Part shown: piece after piece, positions 12,201-22,112 of the stretch
How the letters are laid out: every line of letters starts with the position of its first letter
Numbering within the stretch: position 1 is the first letter of the stretch
Assembly: GCA_963922205.1 (NCBI GenBank)
Contig: CAWUHX010000144.1
Span: 434,001-498,000 of the forward strand
DNA length: 64,000 nucleotides
Origin: Romanomermis culicivorax
Taxonomy: Eukaryota > Nematoda > Enoplea > Mermithida > Mermithidae
Direction of reading: 5' to 3'
Notes under the pieces: generated by a model
Seen by the model: the letters and a program-made list of their open reading frames with translations, nothing else
What the model was told of the DNA's origin: nothing
The model's database searches: none
Translations under genes and position numbers: made by a program

Positions 12201-13687
12201 GCCAAAAGTCGAGATCGGAGACTTCAAAGAGTCAGACGAGAACGGAGACTTCAAAAAGTCAGACGCGAACGGAGACCTCCATAGGCCAGACAAAATCGGA
12301 TAGGACAACAGGGTCCACTGCGACAACATCGTACACTCAGACGCGAACGGTATCGAAAACCGGCGGAGAGGTTAGTACTTCTTCTGGCAAAAGTAAATCC
12401 GTGCCCTCCAGCTATACCGCAAGAAGTAGCAAACCTGCGGGAAGCGTATTGGTGAAGCCCGATCTTGAATCGGAGGAAAAATTGATCAAGAAGGTCAAAC
12501 TGAATGTGGTAGCTAGTAGACCCGAAAGGGAACCACAGCAGTTTGTCACTCCTGGTCAATTAGCCGAAACTCTGATTGATTATTGGGAGTGGCAACGGGA
12601 ACAAAGGCGTTTAATTGGGCCGATCTCATTTGAAAATCCAGAGGTCGCCAATTACTTCGCCTTTGATCGGCAAGAACGGCCGATAATTTACAGAATGGTC
12701 AATGATGCCATGGCCGAGATTCACGAAAATTACCGCCAGCAATTCGAAATGCAGGGCGGATTTATGTTTGACGGAGAGCGCATCCCTGAGGAGATCTGGG
12801 AATGGATAATTTTAATTCTCATCCCCAGATGGCTTCAGGACTACGATGCCTCAGACGTCTTTACGGCCATTAGGTATGTGACCCTAATGATTTTTCTTCA
12901 GTTGGACTTCGCTCCGATCACGCCAACGGCAATTGGTAGGTGGTATGCCCAGGCGTGTTCGTTTGCGAACAGACAACTAGTCGTTGAGGCCCAGGGAAAC
13001 CGCGTAGACGATGTCTACATTGCAGCCTTTAATCAGTATATTTTTATGGGCTCGCAAAGGTTAAACCAGATGGGTGTTAAGAGGAAGGCACCAGGCGATG
13101 ACAGGTCGCAAGCTGATAAATTTCAGCGAACGGCTGCCAAGAGCCCGAGTAAGTTCAAGGTGCCTAGACTCCCTCCGGCTAAGAAACAACCACCGATGAT
13201 ACAACAATCATCGGCTACGACCAGCCAGAGGTCATATAGTGAAGCTGCTAGCACTTCTTACAAAAGTCCGCTTTCTCGATCAAAATCAATTTCATCTAAA
13301 TCTCTTAATTCAACTTATCGGACACAAAAACCACAACGCAGCAGCTCCACTAGCAGTGGTCAAAGGCAGCAGGGGAGAGACGATATGTTCTCAAACCCGG
13401 CCCCGTACAGGGCTAGACCGGGGTATGACCAAGGTCAACCCAGGGGAGGCTTCAGAGGGCGCCCTCAGCGACCTTACAGAGGCCGAGGAACCTGGCAACA
13501 CCAAGGTCAAGACCCGGATGCTCAATTCCATAATCCGAATTTTATGCCGCTAGGTAGACGCGGCGGAAGCCAACAAGGCCAAAATAGAGGCCAAGATGGA
13601 GGTCAAACCCGAGGCCAACCAGGTCAGAGGGGGTACTATCAAGGTAGACCTCGAGGAGGCTACCGAGGCGGCGGGCAGCAGCAGTAA
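9254..13687 (+). CDS. ORF2: DEDDy 3'-5' exonuclease domain plus RGG-rich tail, in the env position
   Basis: A 1477-codon frame counted from the internal Met; the coding exon probably starts at 9159. Near the N-terminus the three exonuclease motifs of the DnaQ/RNase D/WRN-like DEDDy family are present: GFDVE (D29, E31), GYAVLEDL (D102) and [12 protein letters not shown] (Y207, D211). All five catalytic residues are retained. The middle (about 650-780) is Ala/Pro/Val/Gln-rich with an acidic [10 protein letters not shown] run. Then come a charged coiled-coil-like part, a basic cluster ([13 protein letters not shown], about 930-945), short Thr/Ser repeats built from TETSKSQTR, and an unrecognised domain (about 1090-1280). 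The C-terminus has many RGG/RGR boxes typical of RNA-binding tails. No signal peptide, fusion peptide or membrane anchor is visible, so it is not an envelope protein. From memory, DEDDy-type third ORFs are described in bdelloid rotifer LTR elements. The role here, perhaps nucleic-acid trimming during replication, is inference. Confidence 0.88.
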   Translation: MVDIGKVSQVLHFIREVSIFRGQPVCGFDVEKVNQDKVAALFKTREVDNPMGKQFARYISFALTNGQTYVIDTTSMMIKEWTSLHDFLNSDMLFAGYAVLEDLVSIYNVCGAGRDNKDRDKTVPLREFLRKTKGRYFDLDRFALTMVGVNLEKKCFQTGICPETFRLKGLFTEFYLIDVGPYQYDFSLKANRDRFAKRGILPEELRYAALDAYYSLLVMFAAIHYGMADQLLMQMQIFDHDKVDPKQINTIALHFYQQYLLIPGNVNREMGLGTPVMETDQVQPNMVYHMMKCEMYNRWAVQMQGNNTGYYTAPTECNPVRPQGVQLPSGFYPLLPRDNKPMKDDGYTTDSDPDEIQDVQIPDWVNISKDILENLKSGGAYWDLDGKISLTLYENAKLYWQQAGKPDTIPQEVFSSNNHYPVGIEGHRQAYKTNFYTPNLAKISGMLDERNFPELEVICKFMPLAYHLAWPHSRAECDYETSALLNYNFLNSYTKEGQEMIKKMSWKSGDRLAYYLELAATLPPSEPRFPSKKGVYAWQNRFGFVPLRFREAEEILQIGDDKSLLKDGAYKVNPYFYVTFYYVGFETLTPGLRYPMTEDASPTDYPITYAPRNPLELRPEFVSKSFRERTIASEMPGYTLTYTPAGELISKVPLNRPSTSQTAQAGGTGQVKAQPQALAPVVKATPALDTAATQAAAVVVVVPPPIQPAVAQPTQVPQVQQPAEPEPEVVTIMQSVPPAPAVLPAKVKQLLPKIRNSDSESSSEEDVEEEEEGEILESEGQTSENKDAMEAKTQKQALEEEKIQTQIDEAVTKMSGIDVRLEKMQEASQEIPVKAKDPKDHDRQAKQEALQAKIQEQRRLTQQEFLRQRAIQRKLKEQALADDSSDSAIAATELMRRGRIAEEGIPGIYSPDKVQQMLAEGMSEKFIRHLAKEKVRRRKRIGKAKRRRLAAQGQQQQGAAATGSENDAYDTAEETTTPQYSTSQKSRSETSKSQTRTETSKSQTRTETSIGQTKSDRTTGSTATTSYTQTRTVSKTGGEVSTSSGKSKSVPSSYTARSSKPAGSVLVKPDLESEEKLIKKVKLNVVASRPEREPQQFVTPGQLAETLIDYWEWQREQRRLIGPISFENPEVANYFAFDRQERPIIYRMVNDAMAEIHENYRQQFEMQGGFMFDGERIPEEIWEWIILILIPRWLQDYDASDVFTAIRYVTLMIFLQLDFAPITPTAIGRWYAQACSFANRQLVVEAQGNRVDDVYIAAFNQYIFMGSQRLNQMGVKRKAPGDDRSQADKFQRTAAKSPSKFKVPRLPPAKKQPPMIQQSSATTSQRSYSEAASTSYKSPLSRSKSISSKSLNSTYRTQKPQRSSSTSSGQRQQGRDDMFSNPAPYRARPGYDQGQPRGGFRGRPQRPYRGRGTWQHQGQDPDAQFHNPNFMPLGRRGGSQQGQNRGQDGGQTRGQPGQRGYYQGRPRGGYRGGGQQQ

Positions 13688-14429
13688 ATAGCCGCAAAAA
13701 TTTTGGCCCAAAAATTTCTTTTTCGTACATATATTTTTACTTATTTCATAAAACACAAAACCCAAAAACACTAATAAAATAACAAAAAATCCAAAAAAAT
13801 CAAAAAACAAAAAATCCAAAAACATTTCTTTTCGGTGCTGCTGGCCATCAAAAATCTCTTTTTTGACAAAACCGGTGCAAAAACGCAACCGTAAAAAATA
13901 TTTTAACTTTTGGCCACATTCTTGCTCAAATTTTTTAGCGCATTTTAAATTTTGTGATATCCGTACATTCCCGCGTCGTCTTTTTGTATCGTAATATAAT
14001 CTCGTATTTTAGTTTAATTTAGAAAAAATAGAGACGCGGGAAGTCGATTTGCATGCGGTTAGACCCACGGCCAACGAATTGACACAGCATGCAGACCGAG
14101 CGGCCGAGCCCGAAGCCGACCACACATCCGGCACCGACGTTTACGTCATACTCCTTAGGGCAGGAGGTTATTCCATCAATGCCGAGGTCAAAATGGACGT
14201 CACTTGCCAGCCATTGCGGCGAAGCCCTTGGTATTCGTTGTGTCCAACGACCAGCACAGGAGTTCTATTAGGACAGACTGTGAAACGGGAGTCCGGTGAG
14301 ACAAACTGTTTATCAGGAGTCAGCCGGAGTTGTAGATTTTTTCTTTTTGATTAATTCTTTTAATGCCGGGGTAACCCGGCCAAAAGTTTTTTTTCTACCT
14401 CCCGTAGGTCGGTTTCGACGCGCGAGGGA
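13688..14429 (+). other. 3' untranslated part of the LTR element
   Basis: It is AT-rich and has no coding frame of interest. It contains a perfect 10-bp inverted repeat, TTCCCGCGTC at 13968-13977 and its complement at 14033-14042, enclosing 55 bp of A/T-rich sequence. The bases just before the 3' LTR (GCGAGGGA, to 14429) are the only short purine run in the place of a polypurine tract. Confidence 0.6.
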
Positions 14430-15044
14430 TGTTGGGCACCCTGTTGATGCCAATTTCGTGTGGGGAAATCGACATGCAAATCGACGACAGGGACGACCAG
14501 CGGCGCAGACATTTGCATAGAATGGAGCGCCAAAGAAAGACGAAAAATGAAAGTGAAATCATTCTTCACTTAATATCGTTTTTATTATATTTTTGGTTTT
14601 TATTGCTGGCGTCCCCAAATACAAATTTCCCAGCAACTTGTGTTTTTTATGAGTATTGCACTGTGGTATACCCACATTCTTTTTACATATTTCGCCGGAC
14701 TTATTGCTATACATATTCGTTTATTTATTTAGATAATCCGCGTCGACGAAGGCGGAGGGCCAGAGGCCCAGGCGCCGGCTTACATCAAGTAAGTTTTGGG
14801 AAACCCCTTTCGGGTTATACCCAAGTAAGTTTATCCCTGAGGGGATTCCTTGTCTCATCTAGGAGACTGCGGAGGTCTTTGGTAAGGCCCCCGTATTTAG
14901 AACAAAGTTTATCTTTGTTGTTGTAGGTCTGGGGACAAACGGACTGTTGCACAGATCACCGAGGCTTAGCCAAGGTATCAGTTCTAACAGGTCAGTTCAG
15001 ACCCAATCTTTTCTTACGCCTCTTAAGGAAAGACCTGCACAACA
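14430..15044 (+). repeat. 3' LTR
   Basis: Almost identical to 384-999, with one fewer T in a homopolymer run near 14581. It is followed at 15045-15048 by GACC, the right copy of the target duplication. Confidence 0.95.
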
Positions 15045-15048
15045 GACC

Positions 15049-15296
15049 TTCGTAACTACACATCACGAGCACGTCCATTGCGAGATCCACAGACATTGAA
15101 ATCTGAAAAAATGAGTGGTAGAGTCGAATGTCTTCCCACTACCGCTATCGTTCGACATTATTGTTACAATATCATGTTGACGCGCAAGTATGAATTTATT
15201 TGCTTTTATTCCTCGAGTACTTGCTCGGTACTGTATTCTACGAGATGAGGAATTTAGTTCCGTATTTTCCATCCACTAAGCATTATTGAGCATTAG
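15049..15296. other. Short gap between elements, nothing recognised
   Basis: Unique-looking AT-rich sequence between the LTR element and the next transposon. Its last eight bases (15289-15296, AGCATTAG) resemble the sequence following that transposon. Confidence 0.5.
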
Positions 15297-15504
15297 CACT
15301 GTTTTTTTTCCACATTTGCACAATAATGTGGAAAAAAATCTGGAATGTGGAAAAAATTTTTTGAGGTCTTTGCACAAATGTGGAAGAAAAATTTGGGGTT
15401 TTCATACTGAAAAGATGCGTTTTGGTGCATTTTAAGAATTAAGATTTCCAAATCTCAAAATTTTCCGGCGCTTCGCGCCGGTTATAACTCTAATAATCAT
15501 CATT

Positions 15505-15731
15505 CATATCTGTACTTGGGGGGTTGGGGGAGACCCCCCCCCAACTCGGCCAACCCTGTACCCAAAATCATTTCCCCCCAACCCCCCCCCCCCAGTTTGG
15601 AAAAAATTAAAAAAATTTTCAAAAAAGTATGTTTTTTTGGGGAAAATTTCGACTTTTTCCTACCCCCCCCCCCCCAAAAATTTCGGATTTACCCCCCCCC
15701 CCCCCAACTGGTCGGAGGTCTTACAGGTATG
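15505..15731 (+). mobile_element. P-family C/G-run MITE, copy 1
   Basis: Ends CATATCTGTA and TACAGGTATG (inverted) with the 8-bp duplication TCATCATT on both sides (15497-15504, 15732-15739). The interior is mostly C runs separated by AAAAATTTT-like words. It sits inside the A-type element. Confidence 0.85.
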
Positions 15732-15801
15732 TCATCATTATTCATTAAGTAGCTCAGGCTGGCTTTTATCATGTCTACCTTCATTTATCACTTAATCTAT
15801 A

Positions 15802-17182
15802 CAGGGTTGGCAAAAACCAAACTTTTGAAATTTCGACTTTTTGGTTTTTTGGTTTTTTAGTGGTTTTTTATGGTTTTTTAATGGTTTTTTTGGTTTTTCT
15901 ATGGTTTTTTAGTGGTTTTTTTCTGGTTTAATTCTTTAGAATGTTAGATACATCAAAATAACTATGAAAAAAACTGCTGGAAGCTCCCTGTATCATCTAA
16001 GACTAGTTAGGGAGCCTTGAAATGGCAGCTAGAAGTATTAATCTTATCGGAAGTGTCATTATTTTATGCTATAGGAAATCCCTATTATAGCAATAGAAAT
16101 ACAGTAATAGTGGGCACACAAGAGAGGAACCATGAACGAAGAACATAAGAAAAGTAAAAATGGAACAGAGCATGCGATATGTAAGGGGTAAATTCAAGAA
16201 AAAGAAGAAAAATTACAAGTAAAGAGAAATATACAATACACAATGTACGTAATCAAAACTCAAAAGAAATCAACTACAGAATTGTATCAATGCATATGCA
16301 TCACATATGCACAGAAAAGTTGAAATGACACAATTTTTAAGTATATACCGTTTTCGATAAGATGGTTTTGAATTGATAGATTATTACATATGTTATTAAT
16401 ATTACAAACTGCAGTTGAAGGTCCCACATAGACATTTCAGATGTTTCCAATTTTTTGCTTTTCAAACCTGTCTGCGAGCTATAACTACAGCAAATGGGTC
16501 TTATTATTATTCTCGTTTGCATGATAGATACATATTTTTGTAAGACTTTTTCTACTTAGCAGCAACATCAAGTCACATAAAAATGAGCCACTCAGAAGCT
16601 CTTCTCTTCGTCAACCTACAGTATGATTAACTGATCTGTATAAAATTTTATTATTGTTGTCTCATTTATATTTTGAAATTTCGAGCTAAGAAAATTAAAA
16701 AGGTTACTGTAACAATAGATTCAGGATATTAAACTCAATCAAATTCTATAACATTTTGATGATGATATGGATCAATGGATGTCACCCCGTATGGTCGAAG
16801 TACACTCCACAAAAGATTTAGCATCTACTTTTTTGTGAGCAAATTATAGCAAAATTGACTCATGTACTAAATGTGTGCTTGCAAGATAGATGCAAAGGAT
16901 ATCGATTAATTTATATTACATCTTTTGAGTACAAAATGTAGCATAAAAATACAACTTTTTTCTACTTTATAGTGAAGTCAATTCAACTAAATTAATTGTT
17001 TTGTTGATTTAGATAGACACCAAAACATGCCTAGAAGATCGACTAATGTGAAAAAACAGTTTCCCAATGATTTTGGAAAAAAAACCAAAAAAACCAAAAA
17101 ACCAGCGATTTTCCAATTTTTTGGTTTTTTTAAAAAACCAAAAAAACCAAAAAACCAAAAAACCAAAGCCTTGCCAACCCTG
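15802..17182. mobile_element. F element: hAT-like, GGTTTTTT subterminal arrays
   Basis: The inverted ends are CAGGGTTGGCAA, with a perfect 8-bp duplication AATCTATA at 15794-15801 and 17183-17190. The left subterminal region (about 15838-15926) is a tandem run of GGTTTTTT words, and the right (about 17083-17166) is the complement, AACCAAAAAA. The 1.1-kb interior has no coding frame, so it is non-autonomous. It interrupts the core of the surrounding A-type element. Confidence 0.85.
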
Positions 17183-17970
17183 AATCTATAATAGTTTTCA
17201 TCATCTTAAACGTAGTATCTCATGTTTTAATTGATAATCTTCAACATTTTATCATAATATTTAATGAAGATTCGCATTTTTTCTTTTTGAGAAAAATCAA
17301 TACGTCAAGTCTCTTTGCTTCATGATGCGATGCGATTATTTCTTTGATAACAAAAAATCAATTCAAAAGCTTCATGGAAATATCTTTCGGAAATTTATAC
17401 TCTTCTTACTCATATATTTTCGACCAAGTTCATGAGAGTTTACGAATAAATTACAGATTTTAAAAATTTTCAATTAAAATTCTAGAAAGTACGACTCTTG
17501 AACACAAAATTGGTATCTAATTCTTGAAATAAATGTTTGGAAAATTGATTTTCCAGCATCCCAGAATGTCAATATACCCAAAAAATTTTCCGGCGCTCTG
17601 CGCCGGAAAGATTACCATCCTTTTTGAGCTTTCGCTTGTCATCATAGAGGACTTGACGTTACCATTGATTTCTTGTATAATTCAAGTCAATTATGCTCTT
17701 GGATAGTTTCCTAGAAAATTTGTTCAACAATGCTTGTAGATTAGGCTTTTAAGTCGAACATTTCAATTTTTTCTTCAATTTTAATGAATTAACTTCTCTA
17801 AAAACGCCGGTAGGCTTGAAAAAGCTCAAAAACAGTGCGATAAAGCGTCTGTGAGCATTTTTTAGCTAAAAAACGAGGATTTTAAGACGAAAAAATTTAT
17901 TTCCACATGTGGAAAAAAATTTGACCCCTTTCCACATTTGTGGAAAAAAGTTCGTGAAAAAAAAACAGTG

Positions 17971-19048
17971 AGCATTGCCGAAATTACCGCCCCCTTGTTG
18001 ATTGCTCAAAATTTTTAAGATGTCGAAAATGCATTATATGCGTTTTAAATGGTTTTAACTAACAACTACATTTGGAAGAGCCTCAACAGCACTGCGCTCT
18101 TCGGGCGCAGCTGCTTTACCCTATAGCCTAAGCCTAAGGAAAATTTTAAAGGAAAAATTAATGGAAAATACATATAAGGCGAAAAACCGTCTGGGGACGG
18201 TAATTTCGGCCAATCAGAAGAAGGCTAACACTTCGTCTCTAATGCTTAGTGTATTTTCCCGACACTGTTTCTTTTTTCCCGCCGACCTTTTCCCCAAAAC
18301 GGGTCAAAATTTTTTTACCATTTCCCGAGGTCGTTTTTTCGCCTAAAAATGCTCACAGACGCTTTATTTAAGTGTTTTTGAGCTTTTTTAAGTCTTCTGA
18401 TGTTTTTAGAGCCGTTAATTCATTAAAATTGAGGAAAAAATTGAAATTTTCGAGTTTAAAGTCTAATCTCTACAAGCAGGCCCGTATTTAGAGGGGGAAG
18501 GGAAGAATTAACCCTCTAAATTTTTTTAGAATAAAATTTTCAGCAATGTCATTGTACTTATACATCACAATTTCCAAATTAAAGTATTATATTCACATAC
18601 TTTTCGCCAATAATCATAGAATTGAGCCACTAATCCGAAGCATTGTGGAACAAATTTTCCTGCAAACATCCAAAGGCATAATGAATTACATTCTAAATTA
18701 CATGAGAAATTAGTGGTTATAGTCATGGGCAAAAAAACCAGACGAATATGGGGAGAAAACCAAGGCAATTAAATTGGAATTACCGGAAATTGGCGTTTAG
18801 AGCATATTGAGTACTTGCTAAGAACGTCTTATCCCAAGTTTGAAAAAATTGAAAGCATTTGGTAAGTTTTAACAGCACTTTGGAAATTTAGTGAAATTTC
18901 GAAAAACCTCAACCATTTTTAACGCATTTTTAAGGCACTTTTGGCGTCACGCAGTTGACCGTGTGGTGAAGTCGTGCAACCTCTGACATGTTCCACATAT
19001 AGACGCCCCTAAGGCCTCTTCACAAAAAAATCTTTCAGTTGTTGGTGT
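17971..19048. other. Transposon fragments
   Basis: No gene. An A-like left terminus (CACTGTTTCTTTTTTCCC) begins near 18262 and runs into the inverted core, which is interrupted at 18477 by a sequence starting CAGGCCCGTATTTAGAGG, related to the J element at 43518. The segment 18049-18160 recurs at 19729-19815. No right-hand partners were found for these ends. Confidence 0.55.
18049..18160 (+). repeat. Direct repeat unit (partner 19729-19815)
   Basis: The sequence ATTTGGAAGAGCCTC followed by a CAGCRCTGCGC word and CCTAAGCCTAAGGAAA occurs here and again at 19729-19815 with small differences. The two flank the double P-family insertion. They may be parts of one family or a duplicated stretch of target. 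Confidence 0.55.
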
Positions 19049-19437
19049 CATACCTGTACTTGGGGGGACCCCCCCCCAGTTTGCAAAAATTTTAAAAATT
19101 TGCCAAAAAGTGTATGTTTTTTTGCCTTTTTTGGGGAAAATTTCGACTTTTTTCGACCTCCTTCGCCCCAAATCATATCTGTAAAACCTCCGACCAGTTG
19201 GGGGGGGGGTCGAAAAAAGTCGAAATTTTCCCCAAAAAAGGCCAAAAAACATACACTTTTTTTTGCAAATTTTCTTAATTCTTTCCAAACTGGGGGGGGG
19301 GGGGTTGCGTGATGTTGGGTGTATGGTTGGCCAAGTTGAGGGGGTCCCCCCGCAACCACCCCCCCCCCCAGTACAGGTATGCCCCAAATTTCGGATTTAC
19401 CCCCCCCCCCCAACCGGTCGGACCTCTTACACGTATG
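19049..19437 (+). mobile_element. P-family C/G-run MITE, copy 2, interrupted by copy 3
   Basis: Ends CATACCTGTA and TTACACGTATG. Its middle is split by a second family member at 19174-19381. No convincing outer target duplication is left (GTTGGTGT and GTCGGCCT match at five positions only). Confidence 0.7.
19174..19381 (-). mobile_element. P-family MITE, copy 3, inserted into copy 2
   Basis: Starts CATATCTGTA, ends TACAGGTATG, and is flanked by a perfect 8-bp duplication CCCCAAAT (19166-19173, 19382-19389) made from the host copy. It lies in the opposite orientation to the host copy. The family inserting into itself confirms the element ends and the 8-bp duplication. Confidence 0.9.
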
Positions 19438-20236
19438 GTCGGCCTTTTAAAGTCCACCAAAACGCATCCTTTCGGTTTTAGGAACGAGTATATTTTAGCT
19501 GAAACTCTCAAATTTGCTCAAATTGGACTTTTTCTAGTGTTTTGACGCTTGAGAAAGCTAACCAGCACATTTACAAAGCGCGGAATGGCTCCTACAGAAA
19601 AATACTACCTACGTCAAGAATCAAACCTGGTCCACCAGCCTATGGACTTGATGCATTTACCACTACACAATTTCCCCAGAAAGTATCAACACTATATTCC
19701 TTTAAGTAAGACCCTTGATACTATTTAAACTAACAACTTCATTTGGAAGAGCCTCGACAGCGCTGCGCCCTGCTGTTGTACCCTAAGCCTAAGGAAACTT
19801 TTAAAGGAAAACTAAATGTCTATACTCACTAATCACAGAAATCGATGAAAATCGAAATTATTAAAATACTGAACTCAAATTAGATTTCCAAATTCGTTAC
19901 TTTCGACAATAAAGGATAATATTTTGAACATGGTCAGAAAATTTGCATAATATATATAAAAGTCTGAAAATAGTTATATGTGAATTTTATGGCAAAATAC
20001 CCTGCAGAATTTGAACCGGTCGTTCGCATTTCGTCATTTTTTCTTTCCACGCTTCCATTTTACCTGTAATAATTAAGAAATAACTATTAATGGTATAAAC
20101 GGTGGGTAAATTCATTTCGCGCGCTTCGCGCCCAAAATGAATTTTACCCGGATTTTGAATTCCCCAAAATTTTTTTCACCATGGGAACCATACCGGAAAT
20201 TTTTTTCTTCAAAAGACCCCATTTGAGAAAAAAACG
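19438..20236. other. Intergenic, mostly fragments
   Basis: I see no gene. It includes the repeat unit 19729-19815 and a GC word (GCGCGCTTCGCGCCC near 20120) resembling the recurrent hairpin. Near 20160-20239 there is a right end of E type (GAGAAAAAAACGGTG). Confidence 0.5.
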
Positions 20237-20430
20237 GTGCCTGTAAGAGGTCCGACCAGTTTAGGAGGTAAACCCGAAATTTTGGATAGAGTGTCGAAAA
20301 AAGTCGAAAATTTTCCCAAAAAAAGGCACTTTTTTGCCAATTTTTTCTAATTTTTCCAAGTTATAGCGGGGTTGGGTATGGGGCTGGCCAAGTTGGGGGG
20401 TCCCCCCGCCACCCCCCAATTACAGGTATG
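20237..20430 (-). mobile_element. P-family MITE, copy 4, left end eroded
   Basis: The body and the right end (TACAGGTATG) match the family. The left end reads GGTGCCTGTAAG and abuts an E-type terminus, so the left TIR is changed and no duplication is visible. Confidence 0.65.
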
Positions 20431-22112
20431 AAACTGCTCATATGGCGCAGCATGAAGTCAAAAAAATCGTTCGGTTTTTTTCTTAATATGGTTTTTTTCT
20501 CCCACATTTCTGAAAATCTGTTTTTTTTAACTTTCACCTTATCATTTCTGGCTCCGCCAAAACTTGACCAATAACTTTTTTGATTTGTTTACTATATGCC
20601 TCTATACCACCCAAGAAAAATGTGACACAGTTTTTGAAGGTAGACATGCTAAAAGCTGCGCCTGAGCTAGGTAATATGTAATGATAATTTAAGTTATCAA
20701 GATTATGACCTTCTATGCACTAAAATAAATCTTTTCTGTATCCGATTCCCAGAATTTTCTTTCCCAATTGGCGAAAGAGCCCAAAAACACCGTTTTTTCT
20801 CAAATAGCGTCTTTTGGGGGGAAAAAATTTGGGAATGAGGAAAAAAATTTTGGGTACGGTTCTCAGTGTTGAAAGAATCTTGGGTAACTCAAAGCCGAAA
20901 AGAAGCGTTCTGGTGGACTTTGAAAGCTCAAATCTCAAAATTTACCGGCGCTTGGCGCCGGTATGGGTAGGAATCACTATTTTCTATCAGGCGCTCGAGT
21001 TAGCTCGTCCTATTGCTTGGAAGTTTTCAAACGTTTGCAACGTAGACTTTTGCGTTTATTGAAGATGGAAATTGAAGACTTTTGATTCTAGACTGCGATT
21101 TTTGAACTTCTGTTCATGAATATCTGTTAGAGAGATTTATTTTCCAGCGTTTCAGAATACGCCCGAAAATTTTTCCAGCGTTTCGCGCCGGAATGGGGAT
21201 TAAATTACACTTCACCAGTTTGACTTTAATTTATTTCTCAACGTTATGAAGGTTAATTTTCCAGCGTTTTAGAAAACGAAAATCCAAAAATTTCCGCGCC
21301 GGGCTGGGAACTGTAAACAAAATTGGATAATTCTAATCGGAACCACAGAAACGTTAATAGCGGATAAATTCATGGGAACTCTGTCGTTGACATGCTTTCT
21401 CTATTCCTACAAAACACCAATATATTCTTCATCAGCTCATTTTGACTAACATAACCAGAGTTTTCTCAATTTGTTCCTCATTCTTGCAGGTTTCTGACTC
21501 CAAAAACATCGAAATGTTTGGGTATATGCACATACAAGGGTTGTCAGGGGGAGGTTAACCCTCCTACACGAGACCCTAAACACCCCTCAGTAGCCTGGAA
21601 AAAATCGTCAAACACCCCTCCCTGAACTTTTTCGGAAACAGCTTCCTTGATATTTTTGATGCATATTTTGTATGAAAAGTATGTTTGTAGAACTTTTTTG
21701 TTTTTGTTGCTCACCCACCCCCACTTCTCCCTCGATGAAAAGTCCGAAGACCCTCCCTCCTGGAAAATTCTTGCCGTACATGTCTGTTATGTATGCTTCT
21801 AAAATGCATGAAAACGCATCAGTAGTCACATTACAAGCGTTTAAAAAAATATGGAAAATCTTTGGAAAATGAGGAAAAAAATTTTGGGTCCGGTCCTCAT
21901 GTGGAAAAAATCATCGAGAAAAACGGTGATCCAAGCACACATAAACCACTGAAAATAAGTCGTCTTTACTGCAAAAATGATTTTCTTTTTATCCAGTAAA
22001 TTCTGAAAAAATTTTGGAAAATTCTCCCCTTTTTTAAATCCTGAATACGGATATGCTCAAATCTAGGCGTTTTTCGAGGGCGACTTATTTTTGAGGTTTT
22101 AGGGGCGTTCCA
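20431..22112. other. Intergenic transposon debris
   Basis: No gene. An E-type terminus (CACCGTTTTTTCTC) starts near 20779, another E-type end (GAGAAAAACGGTG) lies at about 21920-21934, and part of a J-like element reversed (AAATCCTGAATACGG) near 22035. GC hairpins of the recurrent type are at 20945-20961 and near 21177 and 21294. An H-family repeat is at about 21527-21786. Confidence 0.5.
21527..21786 (+). repeat. H-family repeat, copy 1
   Basis: About 260 bp beginning TGCACATACAAGGG and ending GCCGTACATGTCTG. Related copies are at 33550-34047, 40458-40682 and 43031-43282. The ends carry the inverted word CATGCAC/GTGCATG, and the interior shares the CATATTTTGTATGAAAA and CCTGGAAAATTCTTGCCG words. 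Confidence 0.65.

Larger units (their letters stand above)
384..15044 (+). mobile_element. Full-length Ty3/gypsy-like LTR retrotransposon with extra exonuclease ORF
   Basis: A 14,661-bp element bounded by 616- and 615-bp direct LTRs that begin TGTTG and end CAACA. It is flanked by a 4-bp duplication GACC (380-383 and 15045-15048). The order is LTR, gag-protease-RT-RNaseH-integrase in one frame, a 1.2-kb spacer, a second long frame carrying a DEDDy exonuclease domain, a 740-bp untranslated part, LTR. Integrase after RNase H places it with the Ty3/gypsy and retrovirus-like group. The LTRs differ at only about five positions (for example around 437-440 versus 14483-14486), so the insertion looks recent, and both long frames are open. 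It is longer than typical Ty3/gypsy elements (about 5-8 kb) because of the second frame. I did not assign it to a named lineage. Confidence 0.95.
15297..17970 (+). mobile_element. A-type non-autonomous hAT-like element, interrupted by two others
   Basis: The termini are CACTG followed by T8 and CCAC on the left and GTG-A9-CAGTG on the right. Subterminal arrays of TTCCACA/TGTGGAA sit at both ends, including the palindrome CCACATGTGG. The flanks AGCATTAG and AGCATTGC match at six of eight positions, an eroded 8-bp duplication. The left and right ends are nearly the same as those of the transposase-bearing copy at 47978-52034, but the interior has no gene. It carries the shared core with the CCGGCGC-TTC-GCGCCGG hairpin at 15465-15481. 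Two other elements (15505-15731 and 15802-17182) are inserted inside it. Confidence 0.75.

Noticed and set aside
9254-13687. ORF2 as an envelope gene making this an endogenous retrovirus
   Set aside because: No signal peptide, furin-like site, fusion peptide or membrane anchor is visible; the N-terminus is an exonuclease.
15838-17166. GGTTTTTT arrays as a CRISPR or telomere-like array
   Set aside because: There are no spacers, the arrays are mirror images at the two ends of one element, and the element has its own duplication.
19049-19437. 8-bp duplication for P copy 2
   Set aside because: GTTGGTGT and GTCGGCCT match at only five positions, no better than a loose chance match.
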